DNA from: Chitinimonas_A lacunae
GTDB lineage: Bacteria; Pseudomonadota; Gammaproteobacteria; Burkholderiales; Chitinimonadaceae
Direction: 5' to 3'
Length of the DNA stretch: 64,000 nucleotides
Assembly: GCF_042650885.1 (NCBI RefSeq)
Contig: NZ_JBHSBU010000002.1
Coordinates: 186,001 to 250,000, forward strand
In this document: positions 42,383-50,300 of the stretch, piece by piece
Layout of the letters: each line of letters opens with the position of its first letter
How positions within the stretch are numbered: position 1 is the stretch's first letter
Position numbers and translations under genes: made by a program
The notes under the pieces: generated by a model
What the model saw: only the letters and a program-made list of their open reading frames with translations
Told to the model about the DNA's origin: nothing
Databases searched by the model: none

Positions 42383-43136
42383 GGCCAGATTATGGCGGCG
42401 GGCACCGCTGGTACTGCTGTGCCTATTGCCGCTCGGTGCCGCCTGGGCGGCTTCGAGTGGGGTGTCGCTGGGCGGGATCGAAATCCGTACTGGCAGCGCC
42501 AACCCCGACCAGGTGTCGTCGGGTCTGAAGATTCTGCTCGGTCTGACGGTGTTGAGCCTGGTGCCGGCGATCCTGGTATCGATCACCTCGTTTGTGCGTA
42601 TCGTGGTCGTGCTGTCGATGCTGCGCCACGCCATGGGCATGCAGGAGACGCCGCCCAATACGGTGCTGCTGAGTCTGGCGCTGTTTCTGACCCTGTTTTC
42701 GATGAATCCGGTGCTCGAAGAGGCCAACCGGACCGCGTTTCAGCCCTATCTGAAAAACCAGCTCACCACCGAGCAGGCGCTGGAGCGCGGTTTCAAGCCG
42801 TTTCGTGAATTCATGGTGCGCCAGACCCGCGAGGCCGATCTGGCGCTGATGGTCGAGCTGTCGCGCTCGCCCACCCCGAAGTCGATCGACGATATCAGCA
42901 ATGTGCAGTTGATCCCGGCCTTTATGCTGTCGGAACTCAAGACCGCTTTTCAGATCGGTTTTGTGATCTTTCTGCCCTTTTTGCTGGTCGATCTGGTGGT
43001 ATCGGCGATTCTGATGGCGCTGGGGATGATGATGGTGCCCCCGGTGACGATCGCCCTGCCGGTGAAGATATTGATGTTTGTGCTGATCGATGGCTGGAAT
43101 CTGGTGGTGCGTGCCTTGATGGGCACCTTCCACTAG
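42366..43136 (+). CDS. fliP: Export gate protein FliP
   Basis: 256 residues with a cleavable signal peptide (to about AWAA, residue 29), as is usual for FliP. Diagnostic blocks include the SFVRIVVVLSMLRHAMGMQE region (about 78-97), TPPNTVLLSLALFLTLF-type sequence and the late segment MMMVPPVTIALPVKILMFVL. FliP forms the pentamer of the gate with FliQ and FliR. This is the last core flagellar gene, whereas fliQ and fliR open the operon about 18 kb upstream. In canonical operons the order is fliM-N-O-P-Q-R, so the cluster is circularly permuted at the P/Q junction. Confidence 0.97.
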   Translation: MDKMDKARLWRRAPLVLLCLLPLGAAWAASSGVSLGGIEIRTGSANPDQVSSGLKILLGLTVLSLVPAILVSITSFVRIVVVLSMLRHAMGMQETPPNTVLLSLALFLTLFSMNPVLEEANRTAFQPYLKNQLTTEQALERGFKPFREFMVRQTREADLALMVELSRSPTPKSIDDISNVQLIPAFMLSELKTAFQIGFVIFLPFLLVDLVVSAILMALGMMMVPPVTIALPVKILMFVLIDGWNLVVRALMGTFH

Positions 43137-43161
43137 CGCCGCCGCGAGTAATGGAGAAGCC

Positions 43162-43752
43162 ATGACTGCCCCCGACGTAAACGATGTACTGACCACCGAA
43201 GAACTGCTGCATCTGGCCATCGAGGCAAGCAACCGCGAGCGCTATGATCTGTCGATCTCCTATCTGAAGGCAGCCATCGGCCGGGCTGAACAGCCCGATG
43301 CGAGACTGGCCTTCATGCTCGGTTCGCAATACGCCCAGATCAAGATGTTCGACGACGCCCGCCAGTGGCTCGAGCAGTCGGTGGCGATCGACCCCGATTT
43401 CGAGATCGCCGTGTTCCAGCTCGGACTGATGTATCTGCTGGGCAACGACATGGCCAACAACGAGCGGGTCTGGGCCCATCTCGACCGGCTGCCGCCTGAG
43501 CACGCGCTGCGCTGCTTCCGCGAGGGTCTGCTGGCGATTGCGCGCGATCAGTTCGACGCAGGCGTCGCCGCCATCGAGCAGGGATTGGCTGTCGGTTATG
43601 CCAATCCGCCGCTGCTTGAGGAAATGCGCAAGGTGATCGCCAATGTGGCCACGCTGCGCGCAGCGGCTCCGACGCCTGCGGTCGAAGCAGCCGCGCCAGC
43701 CGCCGAGGAGGCCACTGGCGAACATGTGCTGCTTTCGGCCTACCGCGAGTAA
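43162..43752 (+). CDS. TPR-repeat protein 1, possible export chaperone
   Basis: 196 residues, 25 bases after fliP with a good GGAG ribosome-binding site, so probably co-transcribed. Residues about 12-150 form three or four degenerate tetratricopeptide repeats (LAFMLGSQYAQIKMFDDARQ; FEIAVFQLGLMYLLGNDMAN). The C-terminal 25 residues are an Ala/Pro/Glu linker and a short HVLLSAYRE end. No signal peptide or membrane segment is seen, so it should be cytoplasmic. Class II type III chaperones (SycD/LcrH) are TPR proteins of similar size, so chaperoning a substrate of this apparatus is a reasonable inference. I do not recognise a named family. Confidence 0.85.
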   Translation: MTAPDVNDVLTTEELLHLAIEASNRERYDLSISYLKAAIGRAEQPDARLAFMLGSQYAQIKMFDDARQWLEQSVAIDPDFEIAVFQLGLMYLLGNDMANNERVWAHLDRLPPEHALRCFREGLLAIARDQFDAGVAAIEQGLAVGYANPPLLEEMRKVIANVATLRAAAPTPAVEAAAPAAEEATGEHVLLSAYRE

Positions 43753-43771
43753 AAATAAAATATCAGGAAAT

Positions 43772-43798
43772 GTGCCTGCAAGACTAGGCGCCATTTTT
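43772..43798 (+). terminator. Possible intrinsic terminator after TPR protein 1
   Basis: GTGCCT (43772-43777), an 8-base loop and AGGCGC (43786-43791) form a six-pair stem with one G-T pair. The stem is followed by CA and five T residues. This would end the transcript that started at fliQ. The AT-rich bases 43794-43825 could also hold a promoter for the next TPR gene. Confidence 0.4.
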
Positions 43799-43852
43799 AT
43801 AGATAAATAAATATTTTTAGGCTGTCAGCTTGCTGGCGGCCAGGACGCCAAC

Positions 43853-44998
43853 GTGACCCCCGACGAAATCGACGCCAAGCTAAAGCGCTATTTACAGTTT
43901 TTGCAGCAAGACCCGGCCAATATCGATCTGCTGTGCGCCACGGTCGATCTGTGCCTGGCTGCACGACAGCATGATGAAGCGCTGCGACTGCTCGAGACGG
44001 GGCTGACGGCGCATCCGGACGAGGCAAGTCTGTTGCACCGCCGTGGCCTGCTGGCTCTGCGTCTGGGACAGGCCGATGCGGCACGGACCGCGTTCGCGGC
44101 CCTGGTCGAAGCGGGGCACGATGCCCCGGCACTGCGCTACAACCTGGCATATGCCAATTACCAGTCGGGCGACTACGCCGCGGCACGCGAGCTGTTGCAG
44201 CCCTTGCTCGAATTCGCTGCTGAGCTGCCGGCGGCGCCGCATCTGCTGATCCTGAGCCTGCATCAATTGGGCGAACTGGAAGAGGCAATTGCCCTGGCGC
44301 TCGAATGGAGCGCCAGCCGGCCTGACGATGCCGAACTGGCCGGCATGCTGTCCCTGCTCTATCTCGACGACGATCAGCTCGAAGCGAGCGAGCAATGGAG
44401 CGAACGTGCGCTGGCCCTGGCGCCCGAGCAGCCTTTTGCCTTGATTGCCGCAGGCTCCGCCGATTTGGCGCGCGAAGCGCCGCAGCAGGCCATCGCCCGT
44501 TTCGACAAGGTCCTGGCGCGCGATCCCAACGCTGGCCGCGCCTGGTCGGGACTGGGGCTGGCTCGGCTGTTCCTGTTCGAGCTCCCCGCAGCCCGCGAGG
44601 CGCTCGATCGGGCAGTGGCGCTGATTCCGGAGCACGTTGGCACCTGGCACGCCCGGGCCTGGGTGCAGATGCTGCAAGGCGATGTTGCCGGCGCCGAGGC
44701 CAGTTTCCAGGCGGCGATGGACCGCGACCGCAATTTCGGCGAGACCCACGGCGGTATGGCCATCGTGGCCGCGCTGCAAGGCCAGGACGAGCGGGCCGAC
44801 GCTGCGCTTGCCCGCGCCAAGCGGCTGATGCCGGCGGGCTTCTCGGCCCGCTATGTCGAGCTGCTGCGTGCCCAGCAGCAAGGTGACCACGCCGGTGCCC
44901 AGCGCATCCTGAGCGAAGCGCTCGCCAGCCTGCGGCTGCCCAGCGGTAAATCGGCCGCCGATCTGGTGCAGCAACTGATGGCCAGGATGGCGCGCTGA
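43853..44998 (+). CDS. TPR-repeat protein 2
   Basis: 381 residues from GTG 43853, preceded by AGGA. Nearly the whole length is TPR helices, with about nine repeats of the A-AL-LG/L--G--AEA-A pattern (for example LHRRGLLALRLGQADAARTA; GTWHARAWVQMLQGDVAGAE). It ends in a short helical tail (ADLVQQLMARMAR). There is no signal peptide. TPR arrays bind peptides or partner proteins, so this could be a chaperone, an assembly factor or a regulator of the system. It is separated from TPR protein 1 by a possible terminator, so it may be in a second transcription unit with TPR protein 3 and the sigma factor. I do not know a specific family. Confidence 0.85.
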   Translation: MTPDEIDAKLKRYLQFLQQDPANIDLLCATVDLCLAARQHDEALRLLETGLTAHPDEASLLHRRGLLALRLGQADAARTAFAALVEAGHDAPALRYNLAYANYQSGDYAAARELLQPLLEFAAELPAAPHLLILSLHQLGELEEAIALALEWSASRPDDAELAGMLSLLYLDDDQLEASEQWSERALALAPEQPFALIAAGSADLAREAPQQAIARFDKVLARDPNAGRAWSGLGLARLFLFELPAAREALDRAVALIPEHVGTWHARAWVQMLQGDVAGAEASFQAAMDRDRNFGETHGGMAIVAALQGQDERADAALARAKRLMPAGFSARYVELLRAQQQGDHAGAQRILSEALASLRLPSGKSAADLVQQLMARMAR

Positions 44999-45106
44999 TT
45001 CCTGCTGTCCGCCGCCGCACCGCCAAGGGTGTCTTCTGATCGGCTTGGACAGCGGACGCCCAGGAGTGTCAGGCCGGCCTGGCAGGCAATCGGCTCAGGC
45101 ATTTCC

Positions 45107-45144
45107 CTTGAATCCGACATGGCTTGCCGGGAAACGGATTCAAG
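45107..45144 (+). promoter_or_regulatory. Perfect 10-bp inverted repeat before TPR protein 3
   Basis: CTTGAATCCG (45107-45116) and CGGATTCAAG (45135-45144) are exact reverse complements separated by 18 bases. It lies in the 203-base gap between TPR proteins 2 and 3, 57 bases before the start codon. There is no T-run, so it is not an intrinsic terminator. It could be an operator or an RNA hairpin in the leader. The rest of the gap holds nothing else I can name. Confidence 0.45.
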
Positions 45145-45201
45145 CAGCAACGGGCTGACCATGCCGAACAGTATTTCCAAATTTTTTGATACCGCACTGC
45201 C

Positions 45202-45762
45202 ATGGATAAATTGATGACCGACCTGAACCTTTTCGATAACGACGAACTGCTGGCACTGGCCCAGCTCGACATCGGCGCCGAGCGGCTTGATGCAGCGCTG
45301 GCCAAGCTGAAGACCCTCCTCAACCGCGAAGCCCCGCCGGTGGCCGCCCTGGCGCTGGCTGGCCGGCTCTATGCCCAGATCGGTCTGCTCGATAAGGCCC
45401 GTCTGCATTTCGAGCAATACCTGGCTTACCACCCCGAAGCGGTCAACGAGCGCTTCCAGCTTGGCATGGTCCATTTCGACGGCGGCAACAGCGAACACGC
45501 GCTCGAGCTGTGGGGTCAGGTGCGCGAGAGCTTCCCGCATCATCCGCCGGCACTGTTCTACAGCGCCCTGGCCATCGGTCGCGCCGGCCGCGACCACGAG
45601 GCGCGTGCCCTACTCCAGACCCTGCTTAATACCGCCGAGCCCGACAATCTGTACAGCGGCCGCGCCAAGGAGCTGCTGGCTTCGCTGGCGCACGAGCCCG
45701 AAGCGGCACCGGCCGATTTGCAGCAGATGGAAGTGCCGGACCAGTACCGCACCCAGCACTGA
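45202..45762 (+). CDS. TPR-repeat protein 3
   Basis: 186 residues from ATG 45202; an in-frame ATG at 45214 is possible, and no strong ribosome-binding site favours either. Three to four TPR motifs span about 15-150 (ALAGRLYAQIGLLDKARLHF; NERFQLGMVHFDGGNSEHAL; LFYSALAIGRAGRDHEARAL). The acidic tail ends VPDQYRTQH. It is similar in size and layout to TPR protein 1, which suggests paralogous chaperone-like proteins. It is cytoplasmic by the absence of a signal. Next comes a strong hairpin and then the sigma factor, 58 bases downstream. Confidence 0.85.
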   Translation: MDKLMTDLNLFDNDELLALAQLDIGAERLDAALAKLKTLLNREAPPVAALALAGRLYAQIGLLDKARLHFEQYLAYHPEAVNERFQLGMVHFDGGNSEHALELWGQVRESFPHHPPALFYSALAIGRAGRDHEARALLQTLLNTAEPDNLYSGRAKELLASLAHEPEAAPADLQQMEVPDQYRTQH

Positions 45763-45780
45763 CTGCCTCTATCCCGATAA

Positions 45781-45804
45781 CCGGCCCGTCCGAGTACGGG
45801 CCGG
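45781..45804 (+). promoter_or_regulatory. Strong GC hairpin just upstream of the sigma-factor start
   Basis: CCGGCCCGT (45781-45789), loop CCGAGT and ACGGGCCGG (45796-45804) form a perfect 9-bp stem ending 16 bases before the sigma-factor ATG. No T-run follows, so a simple terminator is unlikely. The only purine-rich ribosome-binding sequence before the ATG, GGTGGG, overlaps the 3' arm. Folding would therefore hide the start site, which suggests translational control of the sigma factor. Confidence 0.5.
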
Positions 45805-45820
45805 TGGGTAGCGCTGCGCC

Positions 45821-46573
45821 ATGATGATCCAGGAACCCGTCCCTGAGTTCGTCCCGCCTCAGCAGGAGGCGGCGTTATGGCACGCCTATCGCAGCTCGGG
45901 TGACCTGAACTGCCGCGACCTTTTGCTCGACCGCTACCTGCCCTTCGCCCGGATGTTGGCGGCGATCGCCTACCGGCAGCGCTACGGCGATGAGGCGGAG
46001 TTCGACGACTATCTGCATTTCGCCGCCGTCGCGCTGATCGAGGCGATGGAGACCTTCGACCCCGGCCGTGAAGTGCCGTTTACCGCTTTCGCCGCCTGGC
46101 GCATCCGTGGCGGTATCAGCGACGGGGTGGCGTCTTATTCCGACAAGCAACGTCAGTTGCAGGCGCAGCGCCGGTTGGCCCAGCGGATCGATTCGCTGGC
46201 CGAGGACGAGGCGGAGCCTTCGGTACGGCAGGCCTTTGCCCAGCTGGCAACGGTGGCGGTGGGACTGGCGCTTGGCATGCTGCTCGAAGACAGCGGGATG
46301 GTGGAGCCCGACGAGTCAATGCACTTTATCGCCCCGGCCTATCACCCGATCGAGCTCGAACAGCTGCGGCGGCGCATCCATGTCCATGTCGATCGGCTGC
46401 CCGAGCGCGAGGCGCGGCTGGTGAAGTACCACTACTTCCATGGTCTGCGTTTCGATGAGGTGGCAGAGCTGTTCGAAATCAGCAAGGGCCGGGTATCGCA
46501 ACTGCACAAGCAGGCACTGGAGCGTTTGCGTCATCTGCTGAATCAGGAGTCTTTGCAGACCTTGGAATATTGA
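45821..46573 (+). CDS. fliA: Sigma-28 family factor, FliA-like
   Basis: 250 residues, the normal FliA length; ATG 45824 is an alternative start. Region 2 (about 35-105) has the pattern RYLPFARMLAAIAYRQRYGD, then EFDDYLHFAAVALIEAMETF and FDPGREVPFTAFAAWRIRGG, as in sigma-70 family group 3 factors. Region 4 (about 188-245) has RLPEREARLVKYHYFHGLRF and the helix-turn-helix FDEVAELFEISKGRVSQLHK. FliA normally transcribes late flagellar genes after the basal body is complete and is held off by FlgM, for which I find no gene here. The nearest candidate targets are the two giant genes, which share a bipartite promoter-like element. A hairpin precedes its start. Confidence 0.88.
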   Translation: MMIQEPVPEFVPPQQEAALWHAYRSSGDLNCRDLLLDRYLPFARMLAAIAYRQRYGDEAEFDDYLHFAAVALIEAMETFDPGREVPFTAFAAWRIRGGISDGVASYSDKQRQLQAQRRLAQRIDSLAEDEAEPSVRQAFAQLATVAVGLALGMLLEDSGMVEPDESMHFIAPAYHPIELEQLRRRIHVHVDRLPEREARLVKYHYFHGLRFDEVAELFEISKGRVSQLHKQALERLRHLLNQESLQTLEY

Positions 46574-46676
46574 GTGGTCCCGTTGGACGGATTGGTTGCA
46601 GCAGAAAAGCAATATTTTTTATATTTATGGTATTTTCAAGACATTATCTGGCAAATATTTTGCAGATTATTTTATA

Positions 46677-47033
46677 TCAGCGCTTTCCATCGAATAGATG
46701 GTGCATGGCCAGTTGCAGAGCCTTTTGCAGTGTCTCGCTGTTCTCGATCTGTTCCGCAACCTTGTCGACCAGCTGGCGAAAGCCGATGTCGTTGGTCAGC
46801 TGCTCGCCCAATTCCTGCAACAACACCGCTTCGACAAACGCCCGCAAAGCCTTGGCCTCGCGCTCCGGATCACTGGGCGGGATGCTGGCCACCCGGGCGG
46901 CGATACGCTGTTCCAGCGAGGTTTTCTTGGCCGACGTGGCGGGACGACGGGTCTTTCCCTCGGTGCGTCGGGCGGCAGTCAGACTGGAACGGATGGCGGA
47001 AACAATAACGTCGATGTTGGAAATGACCGGCAT
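46677..47033 (-). CDS. Small protein of unknown function, divergent from the right giant gene
   Basis: 118 residues from ATG 47033-47031 (MPVISNIDVIVSAIRSSLTA). The frame is open further upstream from a TTG at 47066, but the ATG is preferred. Residues 18-50 are basic (RRTEGKTRRPATSAKK). Residues 50-118 look like an all-helical domain (ERIAARVASIPPSDPEREAK is close to the start of it; RAFVEAVLLQELGEQLTND; LVDKVAEQIENSETLQKALQ). There is no signal peptide or membrane segment. Two plus-strand frames cover the same bases, but this one has the better protein-like composition. Its position between the sigma factor and the giant gene suggests a role in this system, such as a chaperone or regulator. 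I do not recognise the family. Confidence 0.65.
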   Translation of the reverse strand: MPVISNIDVIVSAIRSSLTAARRTEGKTRRPATSAKKTSLEQRIAARVASIPPSDPEREAKALRAFVEAVLLQELGEQLTNDIGFRQLVDKVAEQIENSETLQKALQLAMHHLFDGKR

Positions 47034-47171
47034 TCTACAAAAAACCTGAAGAACAATCAGAAACAAACCGCGGAATGCGGCTGCGCCCGCAGCATAACAG
47101 ATCGGCCGTCAAGCCGCGTCGGCGCTGATTGACGGCAGATTGATGCCACGGTTCGCCTGGGTGCATCAAAA

Positions 47172-47179
47172 AAAACTTT
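47172..47179 (-). promoter_or_regulatory. Sigma-28 -35-like box facing the small minus-strand gene
   Basis: On the minus strand the bases read TAAAGTTT, identical to the classic sigma-28 -35 consensus, about 138 bases before the small gene's ATG. The sequence 11 bases further on (CCCAGGCG) matches GCCGATAA poorly, so this is only a half match. Confidence 0.25.
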
Positions 47180-47186
47180 AGCGGCC

Positions 47187-47220
47187 CCCTAAACCGACGG
47201 GCTGACGAGGCAGATCTATT
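47187..47220 (+). promoter_or_regulatory. Bipartite promoter-like element upstream of the right giant gene
   Basis: CCCTAAACC (47187-47195), 17 bases, then GATCTATT (47213-47220). The same layout precedes the left giant gene (23635-23602 on the minus strand), with one base different in the second box and unrelated spacer sequence. TAAA followed after 16 bases by GCAGAT resembles the sigma-28 consensus TAAAGTTT-N11-GCCGATAA with one extra spacer base. Confidence 0.6.
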
Positions 47221-47357
47221 CATTTGGAATGTTTCTGGATTTGTCTAGGCAACCGGTTGTCCCGGCGCATGGCCCGGGTAGGAAAACGTAAGGCAGATAC
47301 GCCGTGGACGGAACCGGCGTTCTTCATTGAATAAATTGAACGAGATCAGGAAAAGAC

Positions 47358-50300
47358 ATGGTCGCAATCATTGGCGGTAATGAATTGGGTATGTGGGCAG
47401 GCGTGATCGGCGCCGCGAGTGGCAGCGCTGCCCATGGACAGTCGGGTACCCGACTCTACGTCAATGCGGCGACCGGCAATCTGGTCGTGCAGGGTCGCGA
47501 CCAGATCCTGATGGGCAAGGGGCAGTCGCTTGGAGTGCTGCGCACCTATAACAGCACTGCTGGTTTCGACGGCGATAACGACGACAACTGGCGCATGGGC
47601 GTCTACCGTCAGGTACGGCTTGCCAGCGGCATAGCCGGCCAGCCCGGCAGTACCGCGATCCGGGTGCGCGAGGATGGCAGTGAAGTCCGCTACCACTTCG
47701 ACACTGCCAGCCAGCGCTACCGTGCCGACGACCAGGGCATCGACAGCGGCAGCCTGAGCTGGGCCGACGACGGCTGGACCTGGCGCAATGCCACCGATAC
47801 TGCGCAGGAGCGCTATGAGGCATCGGGCCGTATCGCCTGGGTCGCGACCGACGGCCAGCGCAATCACTACCATTACCGCAGCGATGGCCTGATCGAGCGC
47901 ATCACCAGCGCTTCCGGCGAGTCGATCGAATTCGACTACCAGGGTGTCCTGCTCCAATCGCTGCGCCGCGTATTGCAAGACGGCAGCAGCGAGATCCTGA
48001 CCCGTTATGACTACGATGCCCAGGGCCGGCTGGCGACGCTGACCGTCGATCTGTCGCCTGAAGACAGTTCTGTTAGCGATGGCCGGGTCTATATCACCCG
48101 CTATGAATACGAAGGCGACAGCCGTCGTCTGGCACGGCTGAGCCAGAGCGATGGCACCGATCTGAAGATCGGCTACCGCGAATTGCAGGCAGGTGTCTGG
48201 GCGGTGGCCAGCGTCACCGATGGCGAAGGTCGCGTCACCCAATACGCGCAGCAGGTCGATGCAGTCCGTGATCAGTACGCCACGGTCACTCTGAAGCAGC
48301 CCAACGGCAGCCAGGCCAAGCCCTATCTGACGCAGAACGGCGACAGCTGGGATTCGATCGCGCTGGCCTTGTACGGCGAAGCCCGTGCAGGCGCAGCGCT
48401 GCGTCGCGCGGTCGGCAATCCGGTGCTGCAAGCGGGTCTGAACTTGCAGTTGCCGCCCAGCCTGCTCTATCTGGCCGTCGCCGGCACGGGCGGCCAGACC
48501 ACGGTGGTCGATGCCTCGGGTGTCAAGGCAAGCTACCGCTACGACGGCGCTGGCCGTATCACCGAAGTCAGCCGCGAAGTCAGCGTCATCGGCGGCCTGC
48601 GCCGCGAATTCACCCATTATCGCTACGACGAACGCGGCAATCTGGTCGAGCAGATCGACAACCAGGGCCATATCACCCGGCTGCGCTACGACAAACATGG
48701 CAATGTGGTCGAACGCATCGGCAGCGACGGCGCCCGCACGTTGCTGCGCTATGACGCCGACAACCAGCTGATTGCCGAGACCCGCTTTCTTGGCCATGCC
48801 ATCGACGGTCTCGCTGCCAGCGATGCCGGCGTTGCAGTGACCAGCCGTCATGTCTACGACGCCCACAATCGTCTACGTTTTGATATCGCCGCCAACGGCG
48901 AAGTCATCGAATACCGCTACAACGCCATCGGTCAGCGCACCAGCGAGATCGCCTATCGCGCCGACCGCTACCCGCTCACCGGGGTCGCGGCTCAGGACGA
49001 TCTGAGCCTGGGCCAGCTCGAAAACTGGCTCACCACGGTCAATCGCGCCGCTGCCGAGCGCATCGATTACGAATACGACTTCCGCGGCCAGCGCCAGAGC
49101 GAAACCCGCTACCTTGAACTCGACCGCGATGGCACGGGCCTGATGGGCGGCCGCCGGCGCAGTGAATATGTCTACGATGCCTCGGGTCGCCTGCTGCAAA
49201 AGATCGACCCGCGTGACAGCGGCTGGCGCAGTCAGCTCGTCTATGACGGCCTGGGCCGGCTGACGGTCGGAATCGATGCCGAAGGCCACCGTGTCGAGAC
49301 CCGCTACGACGACGCAGCGCATCAGGTCAGCACGATCAGCGCTGACGGCCAAGTGACGGTGACACGCTGGAACAAGGCCGGCGAACTGGTGGAGAGCCGC
49401 AAGGAAGACAGCCAGGGGAATTCGCTCGGCAGCGAGCGCCTGTCCTACGACGAAATGGGCCGCCTGCGCGTCAGCGAAGACGCGAGCGGGGTGCGCACCT
49501 GGTATGTCTACGACGAAGCCGGCCGCAAACGGGCCCAGATCGACGGTGCCGGCCGGCTGACCGCTTTCCATTACGACCGTGCCGGGCGCTTGCAGCGTGA
49601 GATCGGTCATGCCATCGCGGTCGATACTTCGAGCTGGATCGGTAGCGATGGCAAGCCCGATTTCAGCAAGTTCGCCCGATTGGAGCAGATTGCCCCGGCC
49701 AATGACGCCAAGGATCAGGTGAGCTGGCGCATCTACGACCGGGCCGGCCAGCTTGTCCGTACCGTGGACGCCGGCGGTCGCGTCACCCGCTATCAATACG
49801 ACGGCGCCGGCCGCAAGATCAGTGAGCAGCGCGATGCCACCTTGCTCGATCCGGTGGCGCTGCGCGCAGCGCAGGACGACGAACTGACGCTGGCTGAACT
49901 GACCACGGTGGAACAGAGCACCGACCGGGTCAAACGTTATGTCTACGACCTGGCCGGCCGCCTGCTGGCCGAGTTCGACAGCGCCGGTTTTGCCACGCTG
50001 TACCGCTACGATGGCGCCGGTCGTCTGCTCGAGCGCACCCGTCAGGCCCAGGCCATCGATACCAGACGGCTGTTCGAAGACAAATACTGGGACGGCAGCC
50101 GCGACCTCGCCACACTGATTGCCCCGACGGACGTGCGCGATCTGCACGAGTACTTCTTCTACGATGCTGTGGGCCGTCAGGTTGGCCATATCGACGCCGA
50201 AGGCTATCTGAGCGAATACGCTTACGACGCTGCCAGCAACCGCACCGCCGAAATCCGCTACGAGAAGCGTGTCGGTGCCCCGGGTCAGCGTGCGCTGTCG

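Larger units (their letters stand above)
47034..47357. promoter_or_regulatory. Divergent intergenic region before the right giant gene
   Basis: These 324 bases contain no gene that I can support. They hold a CTTTAG-N6-CCTAAA arrangement near 47175-47193 that places TAAA boxes back to back on the two strands. The plus-strand bipartite element is at 47187-47220 and the palindrome CAACCGGTTG at about 47250-47259. An AGGA ribosome-binding site sits 6 bases before ATG 47358. The leader between the promoter-like element and the start is 137 bases. Confidence 0.55.

Noticed and set aside
24038..43136. Ordinary complete flagellar locus
   Set aside because: Filament, cap, junction, stator and chemotaxis genes are absent here and several retained parts are trimmed. 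I cannot exclude that missing genes lie elsewhere in the genome, so this is a judgement, not proof.
45080..45100. GG-N10-GC sequence as a sigma-54 promoter before TPR protein 3
   Set aside because: Only the minimal dinucleotides match; the -12 box lacks TTGCA, and such matches are common in GC-rich DNA.
46570..47132. Two plus-strand open frames overlapping the small minus-strand gene
   Set aside because: Their translations are low-quality (Ser/Arg-rich, no domain-like pattern), and the minus frame gives a coherent helical protein. Real status is not certain.
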